DNA of 18,149 nt from Microbacteriaceae bacterium (GCA_026785785.1 JAJAZI010000069.1:1-18149); one strand, 5' to 3'. Shown: positions 1-7,724, numbered from the stretch's first letter. The notes: generated by a model from the sequence alone, not told the origin. Made by a program: numbers and translations.

Positions 1-520
1 GCCGGAGAAGCTGCGCATCGTCATCCGCCCGCGTGCGGTGAACGAGTCGAACTTCGTCATCAAGGTTGAGGGCGGCTCCGGCGGAAACATCTACCGCGTC
101 GTCGGCGAGAAGCCCGAACGCTGGGTCGCGCAGACCGACTTTACCAACGACGAGGCCATCGGCTATCTAGCCGACCGGCTTGCGAAGCTCGGCGTCGAGA
201 ACGAGCTGTTCAAGTCGGGCGCCGTCGCCGGCTCCACCGTGATCATCGGTAAAGACGGCCACGTCTTCGACTGGGAGCCGACCCTGAGTTCCACGGCCGA
301 GCTTGCCACCGCCCCGCGCGGCAGCGATCCACGTCTCTCCGAAGCGCAGCGCGCGACCCACGGCCGCCGCCGCGAGACCTACCTGGAGCGCATGGACGCC
401 AAGACTGCCGCGCGCGACGAACTCAGGCGCGAACGGAACGCCGGGATGTGGAACGACGACGAGGGCTTCGAGATCGACCGCCAAGGCCCCCCGGACGACA
501 CCGCGGCGAAGCAAGACTGA
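1..520 (+). CDS. obgE: GTPase ObgE/CgtA, C-terminal part (5' end outside window)
   Basis: The reading frame is open from the window's left edge to TGA at 518-520, so only the last ~172 codons are present. The protein is the Obg GTPase, which binds the 50S ribosomal subunit and takes part in late ribosome assembly and stringent control. The G-domain lies upstream of the window. What is visible is the Obg C-terminal (OCT) domain, with the usual pattern of a GV-ELF-SGA block, then VIIG and FDWEP near the end. A charged, probably disordered tail of about 70 residues, rich in Arg, Glu and Asp, follows FDWEP, as is common in actinobacterial Obg. The proB start lies 8 nt downstream, so the two are probably co-transcribed; obg-proB-proA order is widespread in Actinobacteria. 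Identity is secure from the OCT domain plus context. Confidence 0.93.
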   Translation, partial: PEKLRIVIRPRAVNESNFVIKVEGGSGGNIYRVVGEKPERWVAQTDFTNDEAIGYLADRLAKLGVENELFKSGAVAGSTVIIGKDGHVFDWEPTLSSTAELATAPRGSDPRLSEAQRATHGRRRETYLERMDAKTAARDELRRERNAGMWNDDEGFEIDRQGPPDDTAAKQD

Positions 521-528
521 GCCGCACG

Positions 529-1347
529 ATGCCCGGGCGGCTCCCGCTGGACAGCGGTCGGATCGCTTCGCGCGCCGAGATACCCCGCGCCGGGCGGATC
601 GTCGTCAAGGTCGGCTCGTCGTCGATCTGCGGAGCCAACGCCAGCCAGATCGGCCCGCTCGTCGACGCGCTCGCGACCGCGCACGGGCGCGGGTCGGATG
701 TCGTGCTCGTGTCGTCCGGAGCGATAGCCACCGGCATCCCGTTCCTGCGGCTCGACTCCCGGCCAACCGACCTCGCGACCCAGCAGGCCGCCGCCGCCGT
801 GGGCCAGAACGTGCTGATCTACCGCTACCAGGACAGCCTCGACCGGTATGAGATCGTGGCCGGGCAGGTGCTCCTCACCGCCGGCGACCTCGAGAACCCC
901 GTACATCGAAGCAACGCGCAACGTGCGATGGAACGCCTCCTCGGCCTGCGCATACTGCCGATCGTCAACGAGAACGACACCGTTGCGACGCACGAGATCC
1001 GCTTCGGTGACAACGACAGGCTCGCGTCGCTCGTCGCCCAGCTCGTACACGCCGACCTGCTGCTGCTGCTGTCGGATGTCGACGCGCTGTACACGAGGCC
1101 TCCGAGCACTGCCGGGGCCAGGCCGATTCATCACGTCGCGTTCGGAGAGGACCTCGCGGGCGTCGAGTTCGGCGACATCGGGTCCGCCGGTGTCGGTACC
1201 GGGGGAGCAGGCACGAAGGTCGCCGCCGCGACGCTCGCGGCAGCATCCGGAACGCCGGTGCTTCTCGCCGCAACAACGCAGGTGGCCGCGGCCCTCGACG
1301 GTGCCGACATCGGCACCTGGTTCGACCCGGCGCCGCCGCGCCGCTGA
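529..1347 (+). CDS. proB: Glutamate 5-kinase, short form without PUA domain
   Basis: Phosphorylates L-glutamate to gamma-glutamyl phosphate, the first and feedback-controlled step of proline synthesis in the cytosol. The 272-aa protein is a single amino-acid-kinase domain: VVKVGSSS at residues 24-31 (phosphate-binding Lys27), VLVSSGAIATG, QQAAAAVGQ, the substrate-binding stretch ILPIVNENDTVA, FGDNDRLASLVA, LLLLSDVDALYT, and GVGTGGAGTKVAAA near the C-terminus. The frame stops right after the kinase fold, so the C-terminal PUA domain of the ~370-aa E. coli-type enzyme is absent; short ProB forms are known in other bacteria. I chose ATG 529, 8 nt after obgE; the frame stays open further upstream, but that stretch lies inside obgE and does not look like ProB. 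No strong ribosome-binding site is seen, which fits translation coupled to obgE. Confidence 0.95.
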   Translation: MPGRLPLDSGRIASRAEIPRAGRIVVKVGSSSICGANASQIGPLVDALATAHGRGSDVVLVSSGAIATGIPFLRLDSRPTDLATQQAAAAVGQNVLIYRYQDSLDRYEIVAGQVLLTAGDLENPVHRSNAQRAMERLLGLRILPIVNENDTVATHEIRFGDNDRLASLVAQLVHADLLLLLSDVDALYTRPPSTAGARPIHHVAFGEDLAGVEFGDIGSAGVGTGGAGTKVAAATLAAASGTPVLLAATTQVAAALDGADIGTWFDPAPPRR

Positions 1348-1383
1348 CCGGCCCCGCCACCTGGCCCACCGGTCGGAACGCCC

Positions 1384-1396
1384 TACGATGTCCGTA
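1384..1396 (+). promoter_or_regulatory. Putative leaderless promoter of proA
   Basis: A TACGAT hexamer (1384-1389, matching TANNNT) is followed by exactly 6 nt and then the ATG of proA at 1396, so the expected transcription start coincides with the start codon. There is no Shine-Dalgarno-like sequence before this ATG. Leaderless mRNAs are common in Actinobacteria. No convincing -35 box is visible. This is an inference from spacing, supported by the same arrangement before other genes in the window. Confidence 0.5.
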
Positions 1397-2679
1397 TGAC
1401 CGAGACCGTCGTTCACGCTCGAACGCCCACCGCGCGAACCCTCACAGACACGCTCGTTGCCGCACGCGCAGCGTCGATCACGCTCGCCACCGCGACCGCC
1501 GACCTCAAGAACTCCGCTCTTGTCGCCATCGCGACCGCCGTCGCGGGAGGGGCCGACCGGATCATCCCGGCGAACGAGCGCGACCTCGAGAACGGCCGAT
1601 CGAGCGGGCTGAGCGTCGCGCTGCAGGATCGCCTCCGGCTTGACGAGGACCGCCTCGCCGCACTCGCCTCCGCCGTCGGCGAGATCGCCGCGATCGCCGA
1701 CCCGGTTGGCGAGTCCGTTCGGGGCCGGACGCTGCCCAACGGATTGCGGATCAGCGAGGTGCGGGTTCCCTTCGGCGTGGTCGGCGCCATCTACGAGGCT
1801 CGGCCGAACGTGACCGTCGACATCGCCGCGCTCGCGCTCAAGAGCGGCAACGCCGCCGTGCTGCGCGGTGGGAGCGCCGCCGAGCACACCAACCGGGTGC
1901 TCGTCGAGCTCATCCAGGACGCGATCGCGTCGGTCGGTCTTCCCGGGGACTCCGTGCAGACCATCGACGAGTTCGGCCGGGAGGGCGCGCGGGAGCTCAT
2001 GCAGGCCAGGGGCCTGGTCGATGTGCTGATTCCGCGGGGGAGCGCGAATCTCATCAGCACGGTCGTGATGGAGTCGAAGGTGCCGGTCATCGAGACCGGC
2101 GCCGGGGTCGTGCATGTGTTCCTCGACGAATCAGCCGACGACGAGTGGGCGGTCGCGATCACCCACAATGCGAAGGTGCAGCGCCCCAGCGTCTGCAATG
2201 CGCTGGAGACGATTCTGGTCCACCGGGCCTCGGCGGCCCGCCTGATCCCTCCCGTGCTCGGCCGGCTGCGGGAATCCGGCGTCACCGTGCACGGCGACGA
2301 GGGCACCGTTGACCTGTTCCCGGATGCCGAGGCGGCGACCGAGGAGGATTGGAGCACCGAATACATGTCGCTCGACGTGTCGGTACGCATCGTCGACGAC
2401 CTCGATGCCGCGATCGAGCATATCCGCCGGTATTCAACCCACCACACGGAATCGATCGTCACGAACGACGTCCGGAGCGCCGAACGCTTCCTGGCCGAGG
2501 TCGACTCGGCCGTCGTGATGGTCAACGCCTCCACACGATTCACCGACGGCGGAGAATTCGGATTCGGCGCCGAAGTGGGCATCTCCACCCAGAAGCTGCA
2601 CGCGCGCGGCCCGATGGGACTCAGCGAGCTGACCAGCACGAAGTGGATTGTGCGCGGTTCCGGGCACGTTCGCGGCTAG
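1396..2679 (+). CDS. proA: Gamma-glutamyl phosphate reductase (glutamate-5-semialdehyde dehydrogenase)
   Basis: Reduces gamma-glutamyl phosphate with NADPH to glutamate-5-semialdehyde, the second step of proline synthesis, using the labile product of ProB. The 427-aa length is normal for the family. Landmarks are LPNGLRISEVRVPFGVVG and IYEARPNVTVD in the N-terminal half, LKSGNAAVLRGGSAA, LIPRGSANLI, the catalytic cysteine Cys267 within RPSVCNALE, and the C-terminal EFGFGAEVGISTQKLHARGPMGL. ATG 1396 fits the family's N-terminus and sits 6 nt after a TACGAT box, pointing to a leaderless transcript in addition to any read-through from proB, whose stop is 48 nt upstream. The following small membrane gene begins about 60 nt after the stop. 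Nothing is unusual in the protein itself. Confidence 0.97.
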   Translation: MTETVVHARTPTARTLTDTLVAARAASITLATATADLKNSALVAIATAVAGGADRIIPANERDLENGRSSGLSVALQDRLRLDEDRLAALASAVGEIAAIADPVGESVRGRTLPNGLRISEVRVPFGVVGAIYEARPNVTVDIAALALKSGNAAVLRGGSAAEHTNRVLVELIQDAIASVGLPGDSVQTIDEFGREGARELMQARGLVDVLIPRGSANLISTVVMESKVPVIETGAGVVHVFLDESADDEWAVAITHNAKVQRPSVCNALETILVHRASAARLIPPVLGRLRESGVTVHGDEGTVDLFPDAEAATEEDWSTEYMSLDVSVRIVDDLDAAIEHIRRYSTHHTESIVTNDVRSAERFLAEVDSAVVMVNASTRFTDGGEFGFGAEVGISTQKLHARGPMGLSELTSTKWIVRGSGHVRG

Positions 2680-2695
2680 TCGCGACTCGGCCGGG

Positions 2696-2701
2696 TACGC
2701 T
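2696..2701 (+). promoter_or_regulatory. Putative -10 box (TACGCT) for the small membrane gene and nadD
   Basis: TACGCT lies 17 nt after the proA stop and 37 nt before the ATG of the next gene, leaving room for a short leader that contains GGAG at 2729-2732 as ribosome-binding site. No clear -35 box is present. The same TACGCT sequence precedes the membrane-protein gene at 8049. Confidence 0.35.
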
Positions 2702-2738
2702 GGGATCCGCGGCCCGTTGCCGCCGAACGGAGAACGCC

Positions 2739-2933
2739 ATGTCAGTCCACGCAATCGCCCTCGCCGTCGAAACGGCCGAGGCTTCGCTTCCCTTCCCCGC
2801 CCTCGTCTTCGCGGCGATCGCAGCGGTCGCCTTCCTCGCCCTGGGGGTCGTAGTCTGGAGCTTCCGCGACGTCGCGAACCGGCACAGCCAGAAGTCAAGC
2901 GGCCCGGCCGGTCACGGTTCCGACCACCACTAG
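2739..2933 (+). CDS. Small single-pass membrane protein (64 aa), unknown function
   Basis: I do not recognise a named family. The 64-aa product has a short polar N-terminus, one clear hydrophobic segment at about residues 18-41 (FPALVFAAIAAVAFLALGVV then VW), and a polar C-terminal tail rich in Arg, Ser, Gly and His (ending GHGSDHH). With the basic residues after the segment it is predicted to be a one-pass inner-membrane protein with the tail in the cytoplasm. ATG 2739 is preceded by GGAG at 2729-2732 with 6-nt spacing, which decides the start. nadD begins 12 nt after its stop, so the two are probably co-transcribed. The conserved-looking gene position between proA and nadD suggests a housekeeping membrane role, but this is inference. 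The histidine-rich end could bind metal, although nothing proves it. Confidence 0.8.
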   Translation: MSVHAIALAVETAEASLPFPALVFAAIAAVAFLALGVVVWSFRDVANRHSQKSSGPAGHGSDHH

Positions 2934-2945
2934 GCCAGCAGCCTG

Positions 2946-3548
2946 ATGGTCGACTCCACCGCTGTTCGCCCCAGGATCGGGGTCATGGGCGGCACGTTCG
3001 ACCCGATCCACAACGGCCACCTCTCGGCAGCCAGTGAGGTTCGGAAGCACTTCAATCTCGACGAGGTTGTTTTTGTGCCGACCGGGGTGCCCTACCAGAA
3101 GACCGGCGTCACGGCGAGCGAGCACCGCTACCTCATGACCGTGATCGCGACGGCATCCAACCCGTCGTTCACGGTCAGCAGGGTAGACATCGACCGGATC
3201 GGGCCGACCTACACGATCGACACCCTGCGTGACCTTCGCGCCGAACGGCCGGAGGCCGACCTGTTCTTCATCTCCGGGGCGGACGCCGTCGCGCAGATCA
3301 TCGACTGGAAAGACGCCGTCGAGCTCTTCGAACTGGCACACTTCGTTGCTGTGACCCGGCCGGGACATCCGCTCTCCGTTTCCGGATTGCCCGAGCAGGA
3401 CGTAAGCTTGCTCGAGGTCCCCGCGCTGGCAATCTCGTCGACCGATTGCCGAGGCCGGGTGAGCCGGGAATTTCCAGTGTGGTATTTGGTCCCAGACGGT
3501 GTAGTTCAGTACATCTCCAAACACCATTTGTATCGGAGCACGACATGA
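2946..3548 (+). CDS. nadD: Nicotinate-nucleotide adenylyltransferase
   Basis: Transfers AMP from ATP to nicotinate mononucleotide to give deamido-NAD, the penultimate step of NAD synthesis. The 200-aa protein has the nucleotidyltransferase signature [11 protein letters not shown] at residues 15-25 (with the T/HxGH catalytic histidines), [10 protein letters not shown] for mononucleotide binding, the ISGADA segment at 109-114, and ISSTDCR at 163-169. The last corresponds to the family's ISSTxIR, with Cys in the Ile position. ATG 2946 gives a normal N-terminus; no good ribosome-binding site precedes it, so coupling to the upstream 64-aa gene 12 nt away is likely. Its stop TGA overlaps the ATG of the next gene in an ATGA junction, implying translational coupling. 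nadD near rsfS is a very common bacterial arrangement. Confidence 0.96.
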   Translation: MVDSTAVRPRIGVMGGTFDPIHNGHLSAASEVRKHFNLDEVVFVPTGVPYQKTGVTASEHRYLMTVIATASNPSFTVSRVDIDRIGPTYTIDTLRDLRAERPEADLFFISGADAVAQIIDWKDAVELFELAHFVAVTRPGHPLSVSGLPEQDVSLLEVPALAISSTDCRGRVSREFPVWYLVPDGVVQYISKHHLYRSTT

Positions 3549-5134
3549 CAGTGTGGCACGACCAGCCGCCGCTCAGCCGGCGGCAGGTGCGCAAAAATTT
3601 GCCGACCGACCTCGACGACGGCGCCATCGCCGACGAGAGCCCCGCGGGTGAGAATCCGCCGCGCAGGTCGGCCGGTCGCCGCGCGCAATGGGACCCGTCC
3701 GCCGAGACAGCCGCTCCCGGGGAGGCCGCCCCGACGGCCACGTACGAGGCCGCCGACGAGCCCGGGCACGAGAACCCCGCCAGCTACCACGTGCGCGACT
3801 ACCGCCCGGACATCCGCCGCACCGCCTTCGCGCCGCTCATGACGGCCGCCCCGCAAGATCCCTGGAGCCCCCCGGCGGATGCGTCCGGCACGATCGGCGG
3901 GGCCGAGCAGACCGCGCTGCCGACAGAACTCGCAGCCCCCGAGTACACGATGACCAGGCGCGCCCTGCGCGAGCTCCGCCAGCGCGCCGAGGCCTCCGGC
4001 CAGGAGGCGCCAAACGTCGTGCGCGACGCGAGCGGTGCCCTCGCGCTGACCGGATCGATCCCCGTGATCGACCTGGCCCGCGACCACGACGGCCGCATTG
4101 CTGAGGAGGCGCCTGCCGAGCAGGGCCCCGTCGAGGCGGACGCCGAGCACGACGCCAAGCCCCCAGCCGAATTTTTTGTCGCCGACGCGGAGCCTGTCAT
4201 CGAGCAGCCGGCCGAGGAGCAGTCAGCTGATGAGCCTGAGCACGATCGCATCCCCATCGAGGTCATCGTCGCCGAGCAGGCCCTTGCGTCCGCAATCATC
4301 GTCGACGCGACGATCAGCGAGGCCACCATTATCGAGGTCGACGGCGCCGAGGCGATCGACCATACGGATGATCGCGACGATTTCGACGGCGACACACTGA
4401 TCTCCGCTCCTGCGCCGATCGGCGAGGGGTTCGAGCCGGGCGTTGACACGGTCCATGCGCTGATCGAACCCGATACATCCGAGCAGCCCCACGCGGAGGA
4501 CGGCACGCAGGCCGAGCCGCAGCCGGAGAGTCTGAGCCCGTTCGACGCGCTCTTCCTGCCGCCGTCGTCGTCGGCGGGCCCGGCCAACGACGCGCCGCCG
4601 CTGCCCGAGCACGATGGCGGTCGCGGTGTCGAGCCGGCACCGGATGCCGCCCCCGACGGCCACTGGTCGACCCAGGCCGCCCTCGACGACGCGAGCCAGT
4701 CCAACGAGGCCATGCTCAGCCGCAATGTTGGCCTCACCAGCGGGGCGATCACCACTCACGCCCTCGTGCTGCCGTCGGTGCCATCGTCGAGCGACCAGCT
4801 TCTCAACCCTGTCAACGCGACCGGCGAGATCATGGTGACGGGCTCGATCGACCTTCCCCGCTCCTTCGGGTCGACGGGTGCGCATCCGGCCCTTTTCGAC
4901 CACCCCGACGTCGACGCCCTGATCGAGGCGAGCGACAGGGAGGACGCCGCGTCGGAGTCCGCCCCCGTGCGCGCGATCCGGGCCGTCAGCAGCAACTCCT
5001 CCACGCGTGGGGTGATTGAGGCTCCCGCACCGCGGAAGCCGCGCCTGCCCCTCATCGCTGGTATCACCGGCGGAAGCGCCCTGCTCGTCGCCGCCGGCGT
5101 CGTTGCGGCCGGCTTCATCTTCAACGTCTTCTAA
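3545..5134 (+). CDS. Long acidic, disordered protein with C-terminal membrane anchor
   Basis: No named domain is recognised. The 529-aa product is dominated by Glu, Asp, Ala and Pro, with low-complexity stretches such as [20 protein letters not shown], and is probably disordered for most of its length. A few blocks look more ordered: [17 protein letters not shown] (about 137-153), [36 protein letters not shown] and [20 protein letters not shown]. The only membrane segment is at the extreme C-terminus (about 502-527, [20 protein letters not shown] onward), with KPRK-like positive charge before it, so the bulk is predicted cytoplasmic and the protein tail-anchored. ATG 3545 overlaps the nadD stop by 4 nt (ATGA). 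The position between nadD and rsfS, and the coupling to nadD, argue for a constitutive cell-envelope or scaffold role, but function is unknown. Confidence 0.88.
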   Translation: MTVWHDQPPLSRRQVRKNLPTDLDDGAIADESPAGENPPRRSAGRRAQWDPSAETAAPGEAAPTATYEAADEPGHENPASYHVRDYRPDIRRTAFAPLMTAAPQDPWSPPADASGTIGGAEQTALPTELAAPEYTMTRRALRELRQRAEASGQEAPNVVRDASGALALTGSIPVIDLARDHDGRIAEEAPAEQGPVEADAEHDAKPPAEFFVADAEPVIEQPAEEQSADEPEHDRIPIEVIVAEQALASAIIVDATISEATIIEVDGAEAIDHTDDRDDFDGDTLISAPAPIGEGFEPGVDTVHALIEPDTSEQPHAEDGTQAEPQPESLSPFDALFLPPSSSAGPANDAPPLPEHDGGRGVEPAPDAAPDGHWSTQAALDDASQSNEAMLSRNVGLTSGAITTHALVLPSVPSSSDQLLNPVNATGEIMVTGSIDLPRSFGSTGAHPALFDHPDVDALIEASDREDAASESAPVRAIRAVSSNSSTRGVIEAPAPRKPRLPLIAGITGGSALLVAAGVVAAGFIFNVF

Positions 5135-5170
5135 CCCCCGCGGCAAGCGCCGTTTCTCCGATAGGACCCT

Positions 5171-5557
5171 GTGACCGCATCTACCCACGCCATACAGCTT
5201 CTGCAGCGTGCCGCCGCCGCCGCCAACTCCAAGCAGGCCGAAGACCTCGTCGCCCTCGACGTGTCCGGTCCGCTGCCGTTGACCGACATCTTCCTGATTG
5301 CGACGGGGCGCAACGAGCGTAACGTCGTCGCGATCGCGAGCGAGATTGAAGACCAGCTCATCGAGAGTGGGTCGAAGCCGCTTCGCAGAGAGGGCCGGGC
5401 CGAGGGCCGCTGGATCCTCCTCGACTTCGGCGACCTCGTCGTGCACGTCTTCCACGAGGAGGACCGGATGTACTACTCGCTCGAGCGCCTCTGGAAGGAC
5501 TGCCCCGTCATCCCGATCGTGCTGCCGACGAAGATCGACGCGCCCCCAGCCGACTGA
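5171..5557 (+). CDS. rsfS: Ribosomal silencing factor RsfS (Iojap/DUF143)
   Basis: RsfS binds ribosomal protein uL14 on the 50S subunit and blocks subunit joining, lowering translation when nutrients are limited. The 128-aa length is typical. Recognisable blocks are the N-terminal amphipathic helix, VALDVSGPLPLTDIFLIATG, RNERNVVAIASEIEDQL, the region around GRAEGRWILLDFGDLVVHVF and the end of the fold HEEDRMYYSLERLW, which together define the family. The start is GTG 5171, with AGGA at 5163-5166 just upstream; no other start in the frame preserves the N-terminal helix. It lies 36 nt after the tail-anchored protein gene, and the next gene begins 5 nt after its stop. The operon thus joins ribosome biogenesis (obgE, rsfS) with NAD and proline synthesis, a common bacterial grouping. 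Confidence 0.95.
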   Translation: MTASTHAIQLLQRAAAAANSKQAEDLVALDVSGPLPLTDIFLIATGRNERNVVAIASEIEDQLIESGSKPLRREGRAEGRWILLDFGDLVVHVFHEEDRMYYSLERLWKDCPVIPIVLPTKIDAPPAD

Positions 5558-5562
5558 CCTGC

Positions 5563-6546
5563 GTGCCAGCCATCGAGCTGCCGACGTGGCGAGGCGAGCC
5601 GGATGATCCTCGCCGTGCTCGACGCGCGATTGATGCGTGGGCCGGCAGCCGGGCCATGGCTCGGCTCGTCGAGTCGTTCGGTGGCACGACCGGCGACCGC
5701 GAGGGGTGGGAGCTCCTGGGGTATCTCGACGAGTTCTCGGCCGCGAACTGGGACTTCCGGCGGGGCCGGGAGCGCAACCTCGCCGGCGACGCGGGGCTGT
5801 CGAGCGCCCAGAGCGCGCTCGTCGTCGACCTCGCCCCCGAGCTCGGGCTCGCCGGCATAGAGCGGCCCACGCGTCGGCACTACGACACCGTGCTCTTGAC
5901 CGGCGGCATGGTGCGCGCTGGCATCGTCAAGCCGCGGTTCGCCGCACGGCTGCTCGAGGATGGGCTCTCCGCGAGCCAGATCGTCTTCCTCGGCGGCTTC
6001 CGCGCATTCAGGGGCGACGAACACACCCTCGCCGCGCAGCTGGGCGTGGATGGCGAGAACGAGTTCTTCGCGATGCTCGTGGGGATGCGACGGGCCTTCG
6101 GGTCGCTGGGGGACCCGGTCGTCGAGCGCAGCGTCGCCGACAATCCCCACGCATCCTGGTGCGATTACTCCTGGTCCACCGGTGGCCTCCGACTCAGCGT
6201 TCTCGCGGCGCCCTCGGCCGAGCCGAGCACGCGCCGCGCGAACACCGCCGACACCTTCCGGTTCTGGGCCGGGCACCGCCGCTCCCGGGCCGAGCGGTCG
6301 GTGCTGGTGGTCACCGCTCCCATCTACGTGCCCTATCAGGCCGCGGGCGCCGTCGAGGTTCTCGGAGTCGAGCAGGGACTCTCCGTTGAGACCATCGGGG
6401 TGGATGCGCGGGCGAGCGATCTCGGCGCACTCACCCAGCAATTCCTGCCCCAGCATCACCTGCAGGAGGTGCGGTCCGCCATTCGGGCCATGCAGGCGCT
6501 GCGTGCCCGCCTCACCGGCTCCGCAGAGCACACGGACACCGAGTGA
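5563..6546 (+). CDS. Conserved hypothetical protein, possibly DUF218-like
   Basis: I do not recognise a close family. The 327-aa product is soluble, with no signal peptide or membrane segment. The central part resembles the DUF218/YdcF/SanA layout: a strand plus glycine turn (YDTVLLTGGMVRAG), a helix with Arg, a second strand and glycine turn (QIVFLGGFRAFRGDEH), then later a strand VLVVTAPIYVPYQAAGAVEV. The Glu in GDEH and the two GG turns sit where that fold has its conserved residues, so a distant relation is plausible, not proven. Start GTG 5563, 5 nt after the rsfS stop, gives tight operon spacing; codon use matches its neighbours. No good ribosome-binding site is visible, which fits coupling with rsfS. 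It is the last gene before a tRNA. Confidence is high that it is coding and low for function. Confidence 0.85.
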   Translation: MPAIELPTWRGEPDDPRRARRAIDAWAGSRAMARLVESFGGTTGDREGWELLGYLDEFSAANWDFRRGRERNLAGDAGLSSAQSALVVDLAPELGLAGIERPTRRHYDTVLLTGGMVRAGIVKPRFAARLLEDGLSASQIVFLGGFRAFRGDEHTLAAQLGVDGENEFFAMLVGMRRAFGSLGDPVVERSVADNPHASWCDYSWSTGGLRLSVLAAPSAEPSTRRANTADTFRFWAGHRRSRAERSVLVVTAPIYVPYQAAGAVEVLGVEQGLSVETIGVDARASDLGALTQQFLPQHHLQEVRSAIRAMQALRARLTGSAEHTDTE

Positions 6547-6645
6547 GCGCGACGCGCCCGAGGCCGCGTCGAGTTCGCGTCGCCACAGAAGTGTAGTAAT
6601 CTTACGGAGTTGCCTTCTCGGAGCTTCTATCCGGGAGGGCGATTC

Positions 6646-6719
6646 GGGTCCATGGCGCAGCCCGGTAGCGCACCTGCATGGCATGCAGGGGGTCAGGGGT
6701 TCGAATCCCCTTGGATCCA
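6646..6719 (+). tRNA. tRNA-Ala (anticodon GGC)
   Basis: A full cloverleaf folds by hand. The acceptor stem pairs 6646-6652 (GGGTCCA) with 6712-6718 (TGGATCC) and includes the G3:U70 wobble that defines alanine tRNAs. The D stem is GCGC/GCGC (6655-6658/6668-6671). The anticodon stem is CCTGC/GCAGG (6673-6677/6685-6689) with loop ATGGCAT and anticodon GGC at 6680-6682. The T stem is AGGGG/CCCCT with TTCGAAT in the loop. The discriminator base is A6719; the next bases are CCC, so CCA is not encoded. A possible promoter is TTCGCG (6574-6579), 17 nt, TAATCT (6597-6602), which is weak at -35. A strong terminator follows 8 nt downstream. Confidence 0.97.
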
Positions 6720-6727
6720 CCCTCACA

Positions 6728-6760
6728 CCCCCGGAAGCTTTTCGCTTCCGGGGGTTTTTT
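6728..6760 (+). terminator. Intrinsic terminator after tRNA-Ala
   Basis: A perfect 11-bp inverted repeat (6728-6738 CCCCCGGAAGC, 6744-6754 GCTTCCGGGGG) with a 5-nt TTTTC loop is followed by six T at 6755-6760. It is a textbook rho-independent terminator for the tRNA transcript and for any read-through from the upstream operon. It is the clearest terminator in the window. Confidence 0.95.
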
Positions 6761-6807
6761 CACGCAACCGGTCGGTTCTTTCACGCGACCGTTCTTTCAC
6801 GCGACCG
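6755..6807 (+). repeat. Short 16-bp direct repeats next to the terminator
   Basis: Two identical 16-bp units (TTCTTTCACGCGACCG at 6776-6791 and 6792-6807) stand in tandem. A degenerate copy beginning inside the terminator's T run (6755-6770, TTTTTTCACGCAACCG) precedes them. The copies probably arose by slippage around the terminator tail. No function is evident. Confidence 0.8.
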
Positions 6808-6982
6808 TCGACCGGCCCCATTTCTTGCAGCTCCTTCTGCCCGACCTCTGTGCTCTTGGAGACGCCACGCGGAGGCAAAGTCCTCGAGTGGACCGCGGTT
6901 GACCTCGACCACCGACTCCGGCGCGATGTCGTCGAGAACGTCGGGGAGAGCGCAGAAAATGGGGGAGGGCGCAGAGGAGAAG

Positions 6983-7189
6983 TCAGGTGAGCGCGGTGGC
7001 GACCAGCCACACCACAATGACGATTCCGACCCACAGCACGAGGCTGGCTCCGACTGTAATCAGCAACCCGTGCAGTCGATGCGGCGCACGGAGGACGGGA
7101 CGTCCGTTTCCGCGGGGGCCAGGAGCGCCGGCAGCACGGATGGGATCCCGCGTCGTGGAATTCGATTCCCTGTCCATCGCTTCGCCCAT
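6983..7189 (-). CDS. Possible small single-pass membrane protein (68 aa)
   Basis: The - strand frame gives a polar, Arg/Pro/Gly-rich N-terminal half (MGEAMDRESN start, then PRGNGRPVLRAPHRLHG) and one strong hydrophobic segment at the C-terminus (LLITVGASLVLWVGIVIVVW, then LVATALT). Such a clean membrane segment preceded by basic residues is unlikely by chance in this GC-rich DNA and supports a real peptide, with the N-terminus cytoplasmic. Starts are uncertain: ATG 7189, or ATG 7177 (MDRES), or one further upstream; no strong ribosome-binding site is visible for any of them. It stands alone in the gene-poor region, so there is no operon context to suggest a role. Function is unknown, and coding status is only moderately supported. 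Confidence 0.45.
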   Translation of the reverse strand: MGEAMDRESNSTTRDPIRAAGAPGPRGNGRPVLRAPHRLHGLLITVGASLVLWVGIVIVVWLVATALT

Positions 7190-7432
7190 TGTGCCCCCAC
7201 GTCGAGAGGGGTCCCTTCGCAATCAAGGGTACCCGCTGGGTCTGCCGAGACGGCCTGTTCGCGGTCAAGTCGAGCTACTTGTGCGAAATAATGCACCACC
7301 TCGTCACGGGATGTGAACGGGGCCGCTTCGAGCGGATGGAATTCGATGTCCGCACCCTCTGGACGAAGACTCGTCGTAATTGACATTCGGCTTCTCCGTG
7401 TTCTTCCAGTCGAACGAGCCATAAATCCTGAA

Positions 7433-7460
7433 GGCAGGCAGACAGGCAGGCAGGCAGGCG
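7433..7460 (+). repeat. Tetranucleotide microsatellite (GGCA)n
   Basis: Six tandem GGCA units, the third changed to GACA, end in a partial GGCG. Such tracts are prone to slippage. It lies inside the degraded region and not in an intact gene, so phase variation of a product cannot be claimed. Confidence 0.9.
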
Positions 7461-7628
7461 AAGCCGTGCTCCGCTCGAGCCGATCAGGTATCCCGGGGCT
7501 ACCGAAGCAGGGAGGGTTCGAATCGGCCGTGCCCGCGTCGTCGTCGAACTCCTTGTGGCGGGGGGCTTCGGTGGCAATGAGCAGCTGGCTGGTCGGGGTG
7601 ATGAGCATCTGCGCTCGGCCGTATCGGA

Positions 7629-7646
7629 GCACCGCGTCGGCGGTGC
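7629..7646. repeat. Perfect 7-bp hairpin, GTCG loop
   Basis: GCACCGC (7629-7635) and GCGGTGC (7640-7646) form a stem with a 4-nt loop. There is no T run on either side, so it is not a classical terminator. It lies in the remnant with coding-like - strand bias, so it may simply reflect former coding sequence. Confidence 0.4.
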
Positions 7647-7724
7647 GATCACCCGTGACGACAGATCCGCCCGCTGAAAAGAATTGTTTCAGATAGGGAA
7701 ACCCTGTGCTTCGTCGTCTGAGAG

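Noticed and set aside
379..2115. Long open - strand frame opposite proB and proA
   Set aside because: It is antisense to two certain genes. The translation is Arg/Gly/Asp-rich without domain signatures, a usual shadow in high-GC DNA.
5141..5155. Terminator between the acidic protein gene and rsfS
   Set aside because: The stem CGGC-AAGC-GCCG is only 4 bp with three T, too weak; the genes are close enough to be one operon.
4223..5455. Long open - strand frame opposite the acidic protein and rsfS
   Set aside because: Its composition mirrors the complementary strand and shows no motifs; the + strand has operon overlap and family matches.
5960..7291. Open + strand frame running through the end of the DUF218-like gene, the tRNA and the terminator
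   Set aside because: It passes through a tRNA gene and terminator, is Ser/Arg/Pro-rich and has no start signal.
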